A stretch of 64,000 bases of DNA from Loxodes magnus (lineage: Eukaryota > Ciliophora > Karyorelictea > Loxodida > Loxodidae): NCBI GenBank assembly GCA_946699065.1, contig CAMPDV010002353.1, positions 1 through 64,000 on the forward strand, given 5' to 3'. Below the pieces are notes generated by a model. It was not told the DNA's origin. It worked only from the letters and a program-made list of their open reading frames with translations, and did not search any database. Within the stretch, counting starts at the first letter, position 1. Each line of letters opens with the position of its first letter. This document shows positions 38,901 through 53,400 of this stretch, piece after piece. The position numbers were made by a program, and so were the translations under genes.

Positions 38901-41900
38901 AGCCTATAGAAAAGTGAAGAAGTAAAGTAAGAAAAGAATATCTAATGATAAGTTTTCGTAGCAAGCACTAAAATATGAGTTAGAATATCCAAAATGTTAG
39001 TAATAATATAATAATTACGAATCTGTATTCGGTTTGTCAAGATATGCTTGTAGATGAAAGTTAGCCTATAGAAAAGTGAAGAAGTAAAGTAAGAAAAGAA
39101 TATCTAATGATAAGTTTTCGTAGCAAGCACTAAAATATGAGTTAGAATATCCAAAATGTTAGTAATAATATAATAATTACGAATCTGTATTCGGTTTGTC
39201 AAGATATGCTTGTAGATGAAAGTTAGCCTATAGAAAAGTGAAGAAGTAAAGTAAGAAAAGAATATCTAATGATAAGTTTTCGTAGCAAGCACTAAAATAT
39301 AAGTTAGAATATCCAAAATGTTAATAATAATGTATTAATTACGAATCTGTATTCGGTTTGTCAAGATATGCTTGTAGATGAAAGTTAGCCTATAGAAAAG
39401 TGAAGAAGTAAAGTAAGAAAAGAATATCTAATGATAAGTTTTCGTAGCAAGCACTAAAATATAAGTTAGAATATCCATAATGTTAGTAATAATATAATAA
39501 TTACGAATCTGTATTCGGTTTGTCAAGATATGCTTGTAGATGAAAGTTAGTCTAAAGAAAAGTGAAGAAGTAAAGTAAGAAATTAAAATCTAATGATAAG
39601 TTTTCGTAGAAAACACTAAAATATAAGTTAGAATATCCATAATGTTAGTAATAATGTCACAATTACGAATCTGTATTCGGTTCGTCAAGATATGCTTGTA
39701 GATGAAAGTTAGTCTAAAGAAAAGTGAAGAAGTAAAGTAAGAAATTAAAATCTAATGATAAGTTTTCGTAGCAAGCACTAAAATATAAGTTAGAATATCC
39801 AAAATGTTAGTAATAATATAATAATTACGAATCTGTATTCGGTTTGTCAAGATATGCTTGTAGATGAAAGTTAGTCTAAAGAAAAGTGAAGAAGTAAAGT
39901 AAGAAATTAAAATCTAATGATAAGTTTTCGTAGCAAACACTAAAATATAAGTTAGAATATCCATAATGTTAGTAATAATGTCACAATTACGAATCTGTAT
40001 TCGGTTCGTCAAGATATGCTTGTAGATGAAAGTTAGTCTAAAGAAAAGTGAAGAAGTAAAGTAAGAAATTAAAATCTAATGATAAGTTTTCGTAGCAAGC
40101 ACTAAAATATAAGTTAGAATATCCAAAATGTTAGTAATAATATAATAATTACGAATCTGTATTCGGTTTGTCAAGATATGCTTGTAGATGAAAGTTAGTC
40201 TAAAGAAAAGTGAAGAAGTAAAGTAAGAAATTAAAATCTAATGATAAGTTTTCGTAGCAAGCACTAAAATATAAGTTAGAATATCCATAATGTTAGTAAT
40301 AATATAATAATTACGAATCTGTATTCGGTTTGTCAAGATATGCTTGTAGATGAAAGTTAGTCTAAAGAAAAGTGAAGAAGTAAAGTAAGAAATTAAAATC
40401 TAATGATAAGTTTTCGTAGAAAACACTAAAATATAAGTTAGAATATCCATAATGTTAGTAATAATATAATAATTACGAATCTGTATTCGGTTTGTCAAGA
40501 TATGCTTGTAGATGAAAGTTAGTCTAAAGAAAAGTGAAGAAGTAAAGTAAGAAATTAAAATCTAATGATAAGTTTTCGTAGCAAACACTAAAATATAAGT
40601 TAGAATATCCAAAATGTTAATAATAATGTATTAATTACGAATCTGTATTCGGTTTGTCAAGATATGCTTGTAGATGAAAGTTAGCCTATAGAAAAGTGAA
40701 GAAGTAAAGTAAGAAAAGAATATCTAATGATAAGTTTTCGTAGCAAGCACTAAAATATGAGTTAGAATATCCAAAATGTTAGTAATAATATAATAATTAC
40801 GAATCTGTATTCGGTTTGTCAAGATATGCTTGTAGATGAAAGTTAGCCTATAGAAAAGTGAAGAAGTAAAGTAAGAAAAGAATATCTAATGATAAGTTTT
40901 CGTAGCAAGCACTAAAATATAAGTTAGAATATCCAAAATGTTAATAATAATGTATTAATTACGAATCTGTATTCGGTTTGTCAAGATATGCTTGTAGATG
41001 AAAGTTAGCCTATAGAAAAGTGAAGAAGTAAAGTAAGAAAAGAATATCTAATGATAAGTTTTCGTAGCAAGCACTAAAATATGAGTTAGAATATCCAAAA
41101 TGTTAGTAATAATATAATAATTACGAATCTGTATTCGGTTTGTCAAGATATGCTTGTAGATGAAAGTTAGCCTATAGAAAAGTGAAGAAGTAAAGTAAGA
41201 AATTAAAATCTAATGATAAGTTTTCGTAGCAAGCACTAAAATATAAGTTAGAATATCCAAAATGTTAGTAATAATATAATAATTACGAATCTGTATTCGG
41301 TTTGTCAAGATATGCTTGTAGATGAAAGTTAGCCTATAGAAAAGTGAAGAAGTAAAGTAAGAAAAGAATATCTAATGATAAGTTTTCGTAGCAAGCACTA
41401 AAATATAAGTTAGAATATCCAAAATGTTAATAATAATGTATTAATTACGAATCTGTATTCGGTTTGTCAAGATATGCTTGTAGATGAAAGTTAGCCTATA
41501 GAAAAGTGAAGAAGTAAAGTAAGAAAAGAATATCTAATGATAAGTTTTCGTAGCAAGCACTAAAATATGAGTTAGAATATCCAAAATGTTAGTAATAATA
41601 TAATAATTACGAATCTGTATTCGGTTTGTCAAGATATGCTTGTAGATGAAAGTTAGCCTATAGAAAAGTGAAGAAGTAAAGTAAGAAAAGAATATCTAAT
41701 GATAAGTTTTCGTAGCAAGCACTAAAATATAAGTTAGAATATCCAAAATGTTAATAATAATGTATTAATTACGAATCTGTATTCGGTTTGTCAAGATATG
41801 CTTGTAGATGAAAGTTAGCCTATAGAAAAGTGAAGAAGTAAAGTAAGAAAAGAATATCTAATGATAAGTTTTCGTAGCAAGCACTAAAATATGAGTTAGA

Positions 41901-42132
41901 ATATCCAAAATGTTAGTAATAATATAATAATTACGAATCTGTATTCGGTTTGTCAAGATATGCTTGTAGATGAAAGTTAGCCTATAGAAAAGTGAAGAAG
42001 TAAAGTAAGAAAAGAATATCTAATGATAAGTTTTCGTAGCAAGCACTAAAATATGAGTTAGAATATCCAAAATGTTAGTAATAATATAATAATTACGAAT
42101 CTGTATTCGGTTTGTCAAGATATGCTTGTAGA
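35977..42132. repeat. Nested higher-order domain, 38 monomers
   Basis: Three successive units each start with a-f-d-e. Unit 1 (35977-37434): a-f-d-e-a-b-a-b-b. Unit 2 (37435-39216): a-f-d-e-G-e-c-n-a-b-b. Unit 3 (39217-42132): a-f-d-e-G-e-c-X-Y-b-a-b-k-a-b-a-b-b. X (40351) is a T,T monomer with 'aaaaca' at spot 3 but an F2 tail. Y (40513) is a T,T monomer with 'caaaca' but an F1 tail. X and Y are seen together only here and at 55408-55731. Units share beginnings and endings but vary in the middle, as expected when higher-order units exchange out of register. Confidence 0.88.
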
Positions 42133-45100
42133 TGAAAGTTAGCCTATAGAAAAGTGAAGAAGTAAAGTAAGAAAAGAATATCTAATGATAAGTTTTCGTA
42201 GCAAGCACTAAAATATAAGTTAGAATATCCAAAATGTTAATAATAATGTATTAATTACGAATCTGTATTCGGTTTGTCAAGATATGCTTGTAGATGAAAG
42301 TTAGCCTATAGAAAAGTGAAGAAGTAAAGTAAGAAAAGAATATCTAATGATAAGTTTTCGTAGCAAGCACTAAAATATGAGTTAGAATATCCAAAATGTT
42401 AGTAATAATATAATAATTACGAATCTGTATTCGGTTTGTCAAGATATGCTTGTAGATGAAAGTTAGCCTATAGAAAAGTGAAGAAGTAAAGTAAGAAAAG
42501 AATATCTAATGATAAGTTTTCGTAGCAAGCACTAAAATATAAGTTAGAATATCCAAAATGTTAGTAATAATATAATAATTACGAATCTGTATTCGGTTTG
42601 TCAAGATATGCTTGTAGATGAAAGTTAGTCTAAAGAAAAGTGAAGAAGTAAAGTAAGAAATTAAAATCTAATGATAAGTTTTCGTAGCAAACACTAAAAT
42701 ATAAGTTAGAATATCCATAATGTTAGTAATAATGTCACAATTACGAATCTGTATTCGGTTTGTCAAGATATGCTTGTAGATGAAAGTTAGCCTATAGAAA
42801 AGTGAAGAAGTAAAGTAAGAAAAGAATATCTAATGATAAGTTTTCGTAGCAAGCACTAAAATATGAGTTAGAATATCCAAAATGTTAGTAATAATATAAT
42901 AATTACGAATCTGTATTCGGTTTGTCAAGATATGCTTGTAGATGAAAGTTAGCCTATAGAAAAGTGAAGAAGTAAAGTAAGAAATTAAAATCTAATGATA
43001 AGTTTTCGTAGCAAGCACTAAAATATAAGTTAGAATATCCATAATGTTAGTAATAATATAATAATTACGAATCTGTATTCGGTTTGTCAAGATATGCTTG
43101 TAGATGAAAGTTAGTCTAAAGAAAAGTGAAGAAGTAAAGTAAGAAATTAAAATCTAATGATAAGTTTTCGTAGAAAACACTAAAATATAAGTTAGAATAT
43201 CCATAATGTTAGTAATAATGTCACAATTACGAATCTGTATTCGGTTCGTCAAGATATGCTTGTAGATGAAAGTTAGTCTAAAGAAAAGTGAAGAAGTAAA
43301 GTAAGAAATTAAAATCTAATGATAAGTTTTCGTAGCAAGCACTAAAATATAAGTTAGAATATCCAAAATGTTAGTAATAATATAATAATTACGAATCTGT
43401 ATTCGGTTTGTCAAGATATGCTTGTAGATGAAAGTTAGTCTAAAGAAAAGTGAAGAAGTAAAGTAAGAAATTAAAATCTAATGATAAGTTTTCGTAGCAA
43501 GCACTAAAATATAAGTTAGAATATCCATAATGTTAGTAATAATATAATAATTACGAATCTGTATTCGGTTTGTCAAGATATGCTTGTAGATGAAAGTTAG
43601 TCTAAAGAAAAGTGAAGAAGTAAAGTAAGAAATTAAAATCTAATGATAAGTTTTCGTAGCAAGCACTAAAATATAAGTTAGAATATCCATAATGTTAGTA
43701 ATAATATAATAATTACGAATCTGTATTCGGTTTGTCAAGATATGCTTGTAGATGAAAGTTAGCCTATAGAAAATAAGTTAAGAAAAGAATATCTAATGAT
43801 AAGTTTTCGTAGCAAGCACTAAAATATGAGTTAGAATATCCAAAATGTTAGTAATAATATAATAATTACGAATCTGTATTCGGTTTGTCAAGATATGCTT
43901 GTAGATGAAAGTTAGCCTATAGAAAAGTGAAGAAGTAAAGTAAGAAAAGAATATCTAATGATAAGTTTTCGTAGCAAGCACTAAAATATAAGTTAGAATA
44001 TCCAAAATGTTAGTAATAATATAATAATTACGAATCTGTATTCGGTTTGTCAAGATATGCTTGTAGATGAAAGTTAGTCTAAAGAAAAGTGAAGAAGTAA
44101 AGTAAGAAATTAAAATCTAATGATAAGTTTTCGTAGCAAACACTAAAATATAAGTTAGAATATCCATAATGTTAGTAATAATGTCACAATTACGAATCTG
44201 TATTCGGTTTGTCAAGATATGCTTGTAGATGAAAGTTAGCCTATAGAAAAGTGAAGAAGTAAAGTAAGAAAAGAATATCTAATGATAAGTTTTCGTAGCA
44301 AGCACTAAAATATGAGTTAGAATATCCAAAATGTTAGTAATAATATAATAATTACGAATCTGTATTCGGTTTGTCAAGATATGCTTGTAGATGAAAGTTA
44401 GCCTATAGAAAAGTGAAGAAGTAAAGTAAGAAATTAAAATCTAATGATAAGTTTTCGTAGCAAGCACTAAAATATAAGTTAGAATATCCATAATGTTAGT
44501 AATAATATAATAATTACGAATCTGTATTCGGTTTGTCAAGATATGCTTGTAGATGAAAGTTAGTCTAAAGAAAAGTGAAGAAGTAAAGTAAGAAATTAAA
44601 ATCTAATGATAAGTTTTCGTAGAAAACACTAAAATATAAGTTAGAATATCCATAATGTTAGTAATAATGTCACAATTACGAATCTGTATTCGGTTCGTCA
44701 AGATATGCTTGTAGATGAAAGTTAGTCTAAAGAAAAGTGAAGAAGTAAAGTAAGAAATTAAAATCTAATGATAAGTTTTCGTAGCAAGCACTAAAATATA
44801 AGTTAGAATATCCAAAATGTTAGTAATAATATAATAATTACGAATCTGTATTCGGTTTGTCAAGATATGCTTGTAGATGAAAGTTAGTCTAAAGAAAAGT
44901 GAAGAAGTAAAGTAAGAAATTAAAATCTAATGATAAGTTTTCGTAGCAAGCACTAAAATATAAGTTAGAATATCCATAATGTTAGTAATAATATAATAAT
45001 TACGAATCTGTATTCGGTTTGTCAAGATATGCTTGTAGATGAAAGTTAGTCTAAAGAAAAGTGAAGAAGTAAAGTAAGAAATTAAAATCTAATGATAAGT

Positions 45101-47469
45101 TTTCGTAGCAAGCACTAAAATATAAGTTAGAATATCCATAATGTTAGTAATAATATAATAATTACGAATCTGTATTCGGTTTGTCAAGATATGCTTGTAG
45201 ATGAAAGTTAGTCTAAAGAAAAGTGAAGAAGTAAAGTAAGAAATTAAAATCTAATGATAAGTTTTCGTAGAAAACACTAAAATATAAGTTAGAATATCCA
45301 TAATGTTAGTAATAATGTCACAATTACGAATCTGTATTCGGTTCGTCAAGATATGCTTGTAGATGAAAGTTAGTCTAAAGAAAAGTGAAGAAGTAAAGTA
45401 AGAAATTAAAATCTAATGATAAGTTTTCGTAGCAAGCACTAAAATATAAGTTAGAATATCCAAAATGTTAGTAATAATATAATAATTACGAATCTGTATT
45501 CGGTTTGTCAAGATATGCTTGTAGATGAAAGTTAGTCTAAAGAAAAGTGAAGAAGTAAAGTAAGAAATTAAAATCTAATGATAAGTTTTCGTAGCAAGCA
45601 CTAAAATATAAGTTAGAATATCCATAATGTTAGTAATAATATAATAATTACGAATCTGTATTCGGTTTGTCAAGATATGCTTGTAGATGAAAGTTAGCCT
45701 ATAGAAAAGTGAAGAAGTAAAGTAAGAAAAGAATATCTAATGATAAGTTTTCGTAGCAAGCACTAAAATATAAGTTAGAATATCCAAAATGTTAATAATA
45801 ATGTATTAATTACGAATCTGTATTCGGTTTGTCAAGATATGCTTGTAGATGAAAGTTAGCCTATAGAAAAGTGAAGAAGTAAAGTAAGAAAAGAATATCT
45901 AATGATAAGTTTTCGTAGCAAGCACTAAAATATGAGTTAGAATATCCAAAATGTTAGTAATAATATAATAATTACGAATCTGTATTCGGTTTGTCAAGAT
46001 ATGCTTGTAGATGAAAGTTAGCCTATAGAAAAGTGAAGAAGTAAAGTAAGAAAAGAATATCTAATGATAAGTTTTCGTAGCAAGCACTAAAATATAAGTT
46101 AGAATATCCATAATGTTAGTAATAATATAATAATTACGAATCTGTATTCGGTTTGTCAAGATATGCTTGTAGATGAAAGTTAGTCTAAAGAAAAGTGAAG
46201 AAGTAAAGTAAGAAATTAAAATCTAATGATAAGTTTTCGTAGAAAACACTAAAATATAAGTTAGAATATCCATAATGTTAGTAATAATGTCACAATTACG
46301 AATCTGTATTCGGTTCGTCAAGATATGCTTGTAGATGAAAGTTAGTCTAAAGAAAAGTGAAGAAGTAAAGTAAGAAATTAAAATCTAATGATAAGTTTTC
46401 GTAGCAAGCACTAAAATATAAGTTAGAATATCCAAAATGTTAGTAATAATATAATAATTACGAATCTGTATTCGGTTTGTCAAGATATGCTTGTAGATGA
46501 AAGTTAGTCTAAAGAAAAGTGAAGAAGTAAAGTAAGAAATTAAAATCTAATGATAAGTTTTCGTAGAAAACACTAAAATATAAGTTAGAATATCCATAAT
46601 GTTAGTAATAATGTCACAATTACGAATCTGTATTCGGTTCGTCAAGATATGCTTGTAGATGAAAGTTAGTCTAAAGAAAAGTGAAGAAGTAAAGTAAGAA
46701 ATTAAAATCTAATGATAAGTTTTCGTAGCAAGCACTAAAATATAAGTTAGAATATCCAAAATGTTAGTAATAATATAATAATTACGAATCTGTATTCGGT
46801 TTGTCAAGATATGCTTGTAGATGAAAGTTAGTCTAAAGAAAAGTGAAGAAGTAAAGTAAGAAATTAAAATCTAATGATAAGTTTTCGTAGCAAGCACTAA
46901 AATATAAGTTAGAATATCCATAATGTTAGTAATAATATAATAATTACGAATCTGTATTCGGTTTGTCAAGATATGCTTGTAGATGAAAGTTAGCCTATAG
47001 AAAAGTGAAGAAGTAAAGTAAGAAAAGAATATCTAATGATAAGTTTTCGTAGCAAGCACTAAAATATAAGTTAGAATATCCAAAATGTTAATAATAATGT
47101 ATTAATTACGAATCTGTATTCGGTTTGTCAAGATATGCTTGTAGATGAAAGTTAGCCTATAGAAAAGTGAAGAAGTAAAGTAAGAAAAGAATATCTAATG
47201 ATAAGTTTTCGTAGCAAGCACTAAAATATGAGTTAGAATATCCAAAATGTTAGTAATAATATAATAATTACGAATCTGTATTCGGTTTGTCAAGATATGC
47301 TTGTAGATGAAAGTTAGCCTATAGAAAAGTGAAGAAGTAAAGTAAGAAAAGAATATCTAATGATAAGTTTTCGTAGCAAGCACTAAAATATGAGTTAGAA
47401 TATCCAAAATGTTAGTAATAATATAATAATTACGAATCTGTATTCGGTTTGTCAAGATATGCTTGTAGA
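42133..47469. repeat. Higher-order domain with tandem nine-monomer duplication, 33 monomers
   Basis: Order: a, then b-i-g-b-h-d-e-c-c (42295-43752), then the same nine again (43753-45201), then d-e-c-a-b, f-d-e, d-e-c-a-b-b. The first monomer of the second copy (43753-43905) is only 153 bp. The 14-monomer run starting at 43753 reappears at 59783. Confidence 0.88.
43753..43905. repeat. Deleted and patched 153-bp b monomer
   Basis: Between 'cctatagaaa' and 'agaaaagaatatc' a normal copy has the purine-rich stretch. This copy instead has 'ataagtta', 9 bp shorter overall. That octamer matches the region around base 85 of A85 monomers ('atataagttag'), so the change may be a templated patch and not a simple deletion. 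It sits exactly at the junction between two tandem nine-monomer units. Confidence 0.85.
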
Positions 47470-50400
47470 TGAAAGTTAGCCTATAGAAAAGTGAAGAAGT
47501 AAAGTAAGAAAAGAATATCTAATGATAAGTTTTCGTAGCAAGCACTAAAATATAAGTTAGAATATCCAAAATGTTAATAATAATGTATTAATTACGAATC
47601 TGTATTCGGTTTGTCAAGATATGCTTGTAGATGAAAGTTAGCCTATAGAAAAGTGAAGAAGTAAAGTAAGAAAAGAATATCTAATGATAAGTTTTCGTAG
47701 CAAGCACTAAAATATAAGTTAGAATATCCATAATGTTAGTAATAATATAATAATTACGAATCTGTATTCGGTTTGTCAAGATATGCTTGTAGATGAAAGT
47801 TAGTCTAAAGAAAAGTGAAGAAGTAAAGTAAGAAATTAAAATCTAATGATAAGTTTTCGTAGAAAACACTAAAATATAAGTTAGAATATCCATAATGTTA
47901 GTAATAATGTCACAATTACGAATCTGTATTCGGTTCGTCAAGATATGCTTGTAGATGAAAGTTAGTCTAAAGAAAAGTGAAGAAGTAAAGTAAGAAATTA
48001 AAATCTAATGATAAGTTTTCGTAGCAAGCACTAAAATATAAGTTAGAATATCCAAAATGTTAGTAATAATATAATAATTACGAATCTGTATTCGGTTTGT
48101 CAAGATATGCTTGTAGATGAAAGTTAGCCTATAGAAAAGTGAAGAAGTAAAGTAAGAAAAGAATATCTAATGATAAGTTTTCGTAGCAAGCACTAAAATA
48201 TAAGTTAGAATATCCAAAATGTTAATAATAATGTATTAATTACGAATCTGTATTCGGTTTGTCAAGATATGCTTGTAGATGAAAGTTAGCCTATAGAAAA
48301 GTGAAGAAGTAAAGTAAGAAAAGAATATCTAATGATAAGTTTTCGTAGCAAGCACTAAAATATGAGTTAGAATATCCAAAATGTTAGTAATAATATAATA
48401 ATTACGAATCTGTATTCGGTTTGTCAAGATATGCTTGTAGATGAAAGTTAGCCTATAGAAAAGTGAAGAAGTAAAGTAAGAAAAGAATATCTAATGATAA
48501 GTTTTCGTAGCAAGCACTAAAATATAAGTTAGAATATCCAAAATGTTAATAATAATGTATTAATTACGAATCTGTATTCGGTTTGTCAAGATATGCTTGT
48601 AGATGAAAGTTAGCCTATAGAAAAGTGAAGAAGTAAAGTAAGAAAAGAATATCTAATGATAAGTTTTCGTAGCAAGCACTAAAATATGAGTTAGAATATC
48701 CAAAATGTTAGTAATAATATAATAATTACGAATCTGTATTCGGTTTGTCAAGATATGCTTGTAGATGAAAGTTAGCCTATAGAAAAGTGAAGAAGTAAAG
48801 TAAGAAAAGAATATCTAATGATAAGTTTTCGTAGCAAGCACTAAAATATGAGTTAGAATATCCAAAATGTTAGTAATAATATAATAATTACGAATCTGTA
48901 TTCGGTTTGTCAAGATATGCTTGTAGATGAAAGTTAGCCTATAGAAAAGTGAAGAAGTAAAGTAAGAAAAGAATATCTAATGATAAGTTTTCGTAGCAAG
49001 CACTAAAATATAAGTTAGAATATCCAAAATGTTAATAATAATGTATTAATTACGAATCTGTATTCGGTTTGTCAAGATATGCTTGTAGATGAAAGTTAGC
49101 CTATAGAAAAGTGAAGAAGTAAAGTAAGAAAAGAATATCTAATGATAAGTTTTCGTAGCAAGCACTAAAATATAAGTTAGAATATCCATAATGTTAGTAA
49201 TAATATAATAATTACGAATCTGTATTCGGTTTGTCAAGATATGCTTGTAGATGAAAGTTAGTCTAAAGAAAAGTGAAGAAGTAAAGTAAGAAATTAAAAT
49301 CTAATGATAAGTTTTCGTAGAAAACACTAAAATATAAGTTAGAATATCCATAATGTTAGTAATAATGTCACAATTACGAATCTGTATTCGGTTCGTCAAG
49401 ATATGCTTGTAGATGAAAGTTAGTCTAAAGAAAAGTGAAGAAGTAAAGTAAGAAATTAAAATCTAATGATAAGTTTTCGTAGCAAGCACTAAAATATAAG
49501 TTAGAATATCCAAAATGTTAGTAATAATATAATAATTACGAATCTGTATTCGGTTTGTCAAGATATGCTTGTAGATGAAAGTTAGTCTAAAGAAAAGTGA
49601 AGAAGTAAAGTAAGAAATTAAAATCTAATGATAAGTTTTCGTAGCAAACACTAAAATATAAGTTAGAATATCCAAAATGTTAGTAATAATATAATAATTA
49701 CGAATCTGTATTCGGTTTGTCAAGATATGCTTGTAGATGAAAGTTAGCCTATAGAAAAGTGAAGAAGTAAAGTAAGAAAAGAATATCTAATGATAAGTTT
49801 TCGTAGCAAGCACTAAAATATAAGTTAGAATATCCATAATGTTAGTAATAATATAATAATTACGAATCTGTATTCGGTTTGTCAAGATATGCTTGTAGAT
49901 GAAAGTTAGTCTAAAGAAAAGTGAAGAAGTAAAGTAAGAAATTAAAATCTAATGATAAGTTTTCGTAGAAAACACTAAAATATAAGTTAGAATATCCATA
50001 ATGTTAGTAATAATGTCACAATTACGAATCTGTATTCGGTTCGTCAAGATATGCTTGTAGATGAAAGTTAGTCTAAAGAAAAGTGAAGAAGTAAAGTAAG
50101 AAATTAAAATCTAATGATAAGTTTTCGTAGCAAGCACTAAAATATAAGTTAGAATATCCAAAATGTTAGTAATAATATAATAATTACGAATCTGTATTCG
50201 GTTTGTCAAGATATGCTTGTAGATGAAAGTTAGTCTAAAGAAAAGTGAAGAAGTAAAGTAAGAAATTAAAATCTAATGATAAGTTTTCGTAGCAAGCACT
50301 AAAATATAAGTTAGAATATCCAAAATGTTAGTAATAATATAATAATTACGAATCTGTATTCGGTTTGTCAAGATATGCTTGTAGATGAAAGTTAGCCTAT

Positions 50401-53400
50401 AGAAAAGTGAAGAAGTAAAGTAAGAAAAGAATATCTAATGATAAGTTTTCGTAGCAAGCACTAAAATATAAGTTAGAATATCCATAATGTTAGTAATAAT
50501 ATAATAATTACGAATCTGTATTCGGTTTGTCAAGATATGCTTGTAGATGAAAGTTAGTCTAAAGAAAAGTGAAGAAGTAAAGTAAGAAATTAAAATCTAA
50601 TGATAAGTTTTCGTAGAAAACACTAAAATATAAGTTAGAATATCCATAATGTTAGTAATAATGTCACAATTACGAATCTGTATTCGGTTCGTCAAGATAT
50701 GCTTGTAGATGAAAGTTAGTCTAAAGAAAAGTGAAGAAGTAAAGTAAGAAATTAAAATCTAATGATAAGTTTTCGTAGCAAGCACTAAAATATAAGTTAG
50801 AATATCCAAAATGTTAGTAATAATATAATAATTACGAATCTGTATTCGGTTTGTCAAGATATGCTTGTAGATGAAAGTTAGTCTAAAGAAAAGTGAAGAA
50901 GTAAAGTAAGAAATTAAAATCTAATGATAAGTTTTCGTAGCAAGCACTAAAATATAAGTTAGAATATCCAAAATGTTAATAATAATGTATTAATTACGAA
51001 TCTGTATTCGGTTTGTCAAGATATGCTTGTAGATGAAAGTTAGCCTATAGAAAAGTGAAGAAGTAAAGTAAGAAAAGAATATCTAATGATAAGTTTTCGT
51101 AGCAAGCACTAAAATATAAGTTAGAATATCCAAAATGTTAATAATAATGTATTAATTACGAATCTGTATTCGGTTTGTCAAGATATGCTTGTAGATGAAA
51201 GTTAGCCTATAGAAAAGTGAAGAAGTAAAGTAAGAAAAGAATATCTAATGATAAGTTTTCGTAGCAAGCACTAAAATATGAGTTAGAATATCCAAAATGT
51301 TAGTAATAATATAATAATTACGAATCTGTATTCGGTTTGTCAAGATATGCTTGTAGATGAAAGTTAGCCTATAGAAAAGTGAAGAAGTAAAGTAAGAAAA
51401 GAATATCTAATGATAAGTTTTCGTAGCAAGCACTAAAATATGAGTTAGAATATCCAAAATGTTAGTAATAATATAATAATTACGAATCTGTATTCGGTTT
51501 GTCAAGATATGCTTGTAGATGAAAGTTAGCCTATAGAAAAGTGAAGAAGTAAAGTAAGAAAAGAATATCTAATGATAAGTTTTCGTAGCAAGCACTAAAA
51601 TATAAGTTAGAATATCCAAAATGTTAATAATAATGTATTAATTACGAATCTGTATTCGGTTTGTCAAGATATGCTTGTAGATGAAAGTTAGCCTATAGAA
51701 AAGTGAAGAAGTAAAGTAAGAAAAGAATATCTAATGATAAGTTTTCGTAGCAAGCACTAAAATATGAGTTAGAATATCCAAAATGTTAGTAATAATATAA
51801 TAATTACGAATCTGTATTCGGTTTGTCAAGATATGCTTGTAGATGAAAGTTAGCCTATAGAAAAGTGAAGAAGTAAAGTAAGAAATTAAAATCTAATGAT
51901 AAGTTTTCGTAGCAAGCACTAAAATATAAGTTAGAATATCCAAAATGTTAGTAATAATATAATAATTACGAATCTGTATTCGGTTTGTCAAGATATGCTT
52001 GTAGATGAAAGTTAGCCTATAGAAAAGTGAAGAAGTAAAGTAAGAAAAGAATATCTAATGATAAGTTTTCGTAGCAAGCACTAAAATATAAGTTAGAATA
52101 TCCAAAATGTTAATAATAATGTATTAATTACGAATCTGTATTCGGTTTGTCAAGATATGCTTGTAGATGAAAGTTAGCCTATAGAAAAGTGAAGAAGTAA
52201 AGTAAGAAAAGAATATCTAATGATAAGTTTTCGTAGCAAGCACTAAAATATGAGTTAGAATATCCAAAATGTTAGTAATAATATAATAATTACGAATCTG
52301 TATTCGGTTTGTCAAGATATGCTTGTAGATGAAAGTTAGCCTATAGAAAAGTGAAGAAGTAAAGTAAGAAAAGAATATCTAATGATAAGTTTTCGTAGCA
52401 AGCACTAAAATATAAGTTAGAATATCCAAAATGTTAATAATAATGTATTAATTACGAATCTGTATTCGGTTTGTCAAGATATGCTTGTAGATGAAAGTTA
52501 GCCTATAGAAAAGTGAAGAAGTAAAGTAAGAAAAGAATATCTAATGATAAGTTTTCGTAGCAAGCACTAAAATATGAGTTAGAATATCCAAAATGTTAGT
52601 AATAATATAATAATTACGAATCTGTATTCGGTTTGTCAAGATATGCTTGTAGATGAAAGTTAGCCTATAGAAAAGTGAAGAAGTAAAGTAAGAAAAGAAT
52701 ATCTAATGATAAGTTTTCGTAGCAAGCACTAAAATATGAGTTAGAATATCCAAAATGTTAGTAATAATATAATAATTACGAATCTGTATTCGGTTTGTCA
52801 AGATATGCTTGTAGATGAAAGTTAGCCTATAGAAAAGTGAAGAAGTAAAGTAAGAAAAGAATATCTAATGATAAGTTTTCGTAGCAAGCACTAAAATATA
52901 AGTTAGAATATCCAAAATGTTAATAATAATGTATTAATTACGAATCTGTATTCGGTTTGTCAAGATATGCTTGTAGATGAAAGTTAGCCTATAGAAAAGT
53001 GAAGAAGTAAAGTAAGAAAAGAATATCTAATGATAAGTTTTCGTAGCAAGCACTAAAATATAAGTTAGAATATCCATAATGTTAGTAATAATATAATAAT
53101 TACGAATCTGTATTCGGTTTGTCAAGATATGCTTGTAGATGAAAGTTAGTCTAAAGAAAAGTGAAGAAGTAAAGTAAGAAATTAAAATCTAATGATAAGT
53201 TTTCGTAGAAAACACTAAAATATAAGTTAGAATATCCATAATGTTAGTAATAATGTCACAATTACGAATCTGTATTCGGTTCGTCAAGATATGCTTGTAG
53301 ATGAAAGTTAGTCTAAAGAAAAGTGAAGAAGTAAAGTAAGAAATTAAAATCTAATGATAAGTTTTCGTAGCAAGCACTAAAATATAAGTTAGAATATCCA

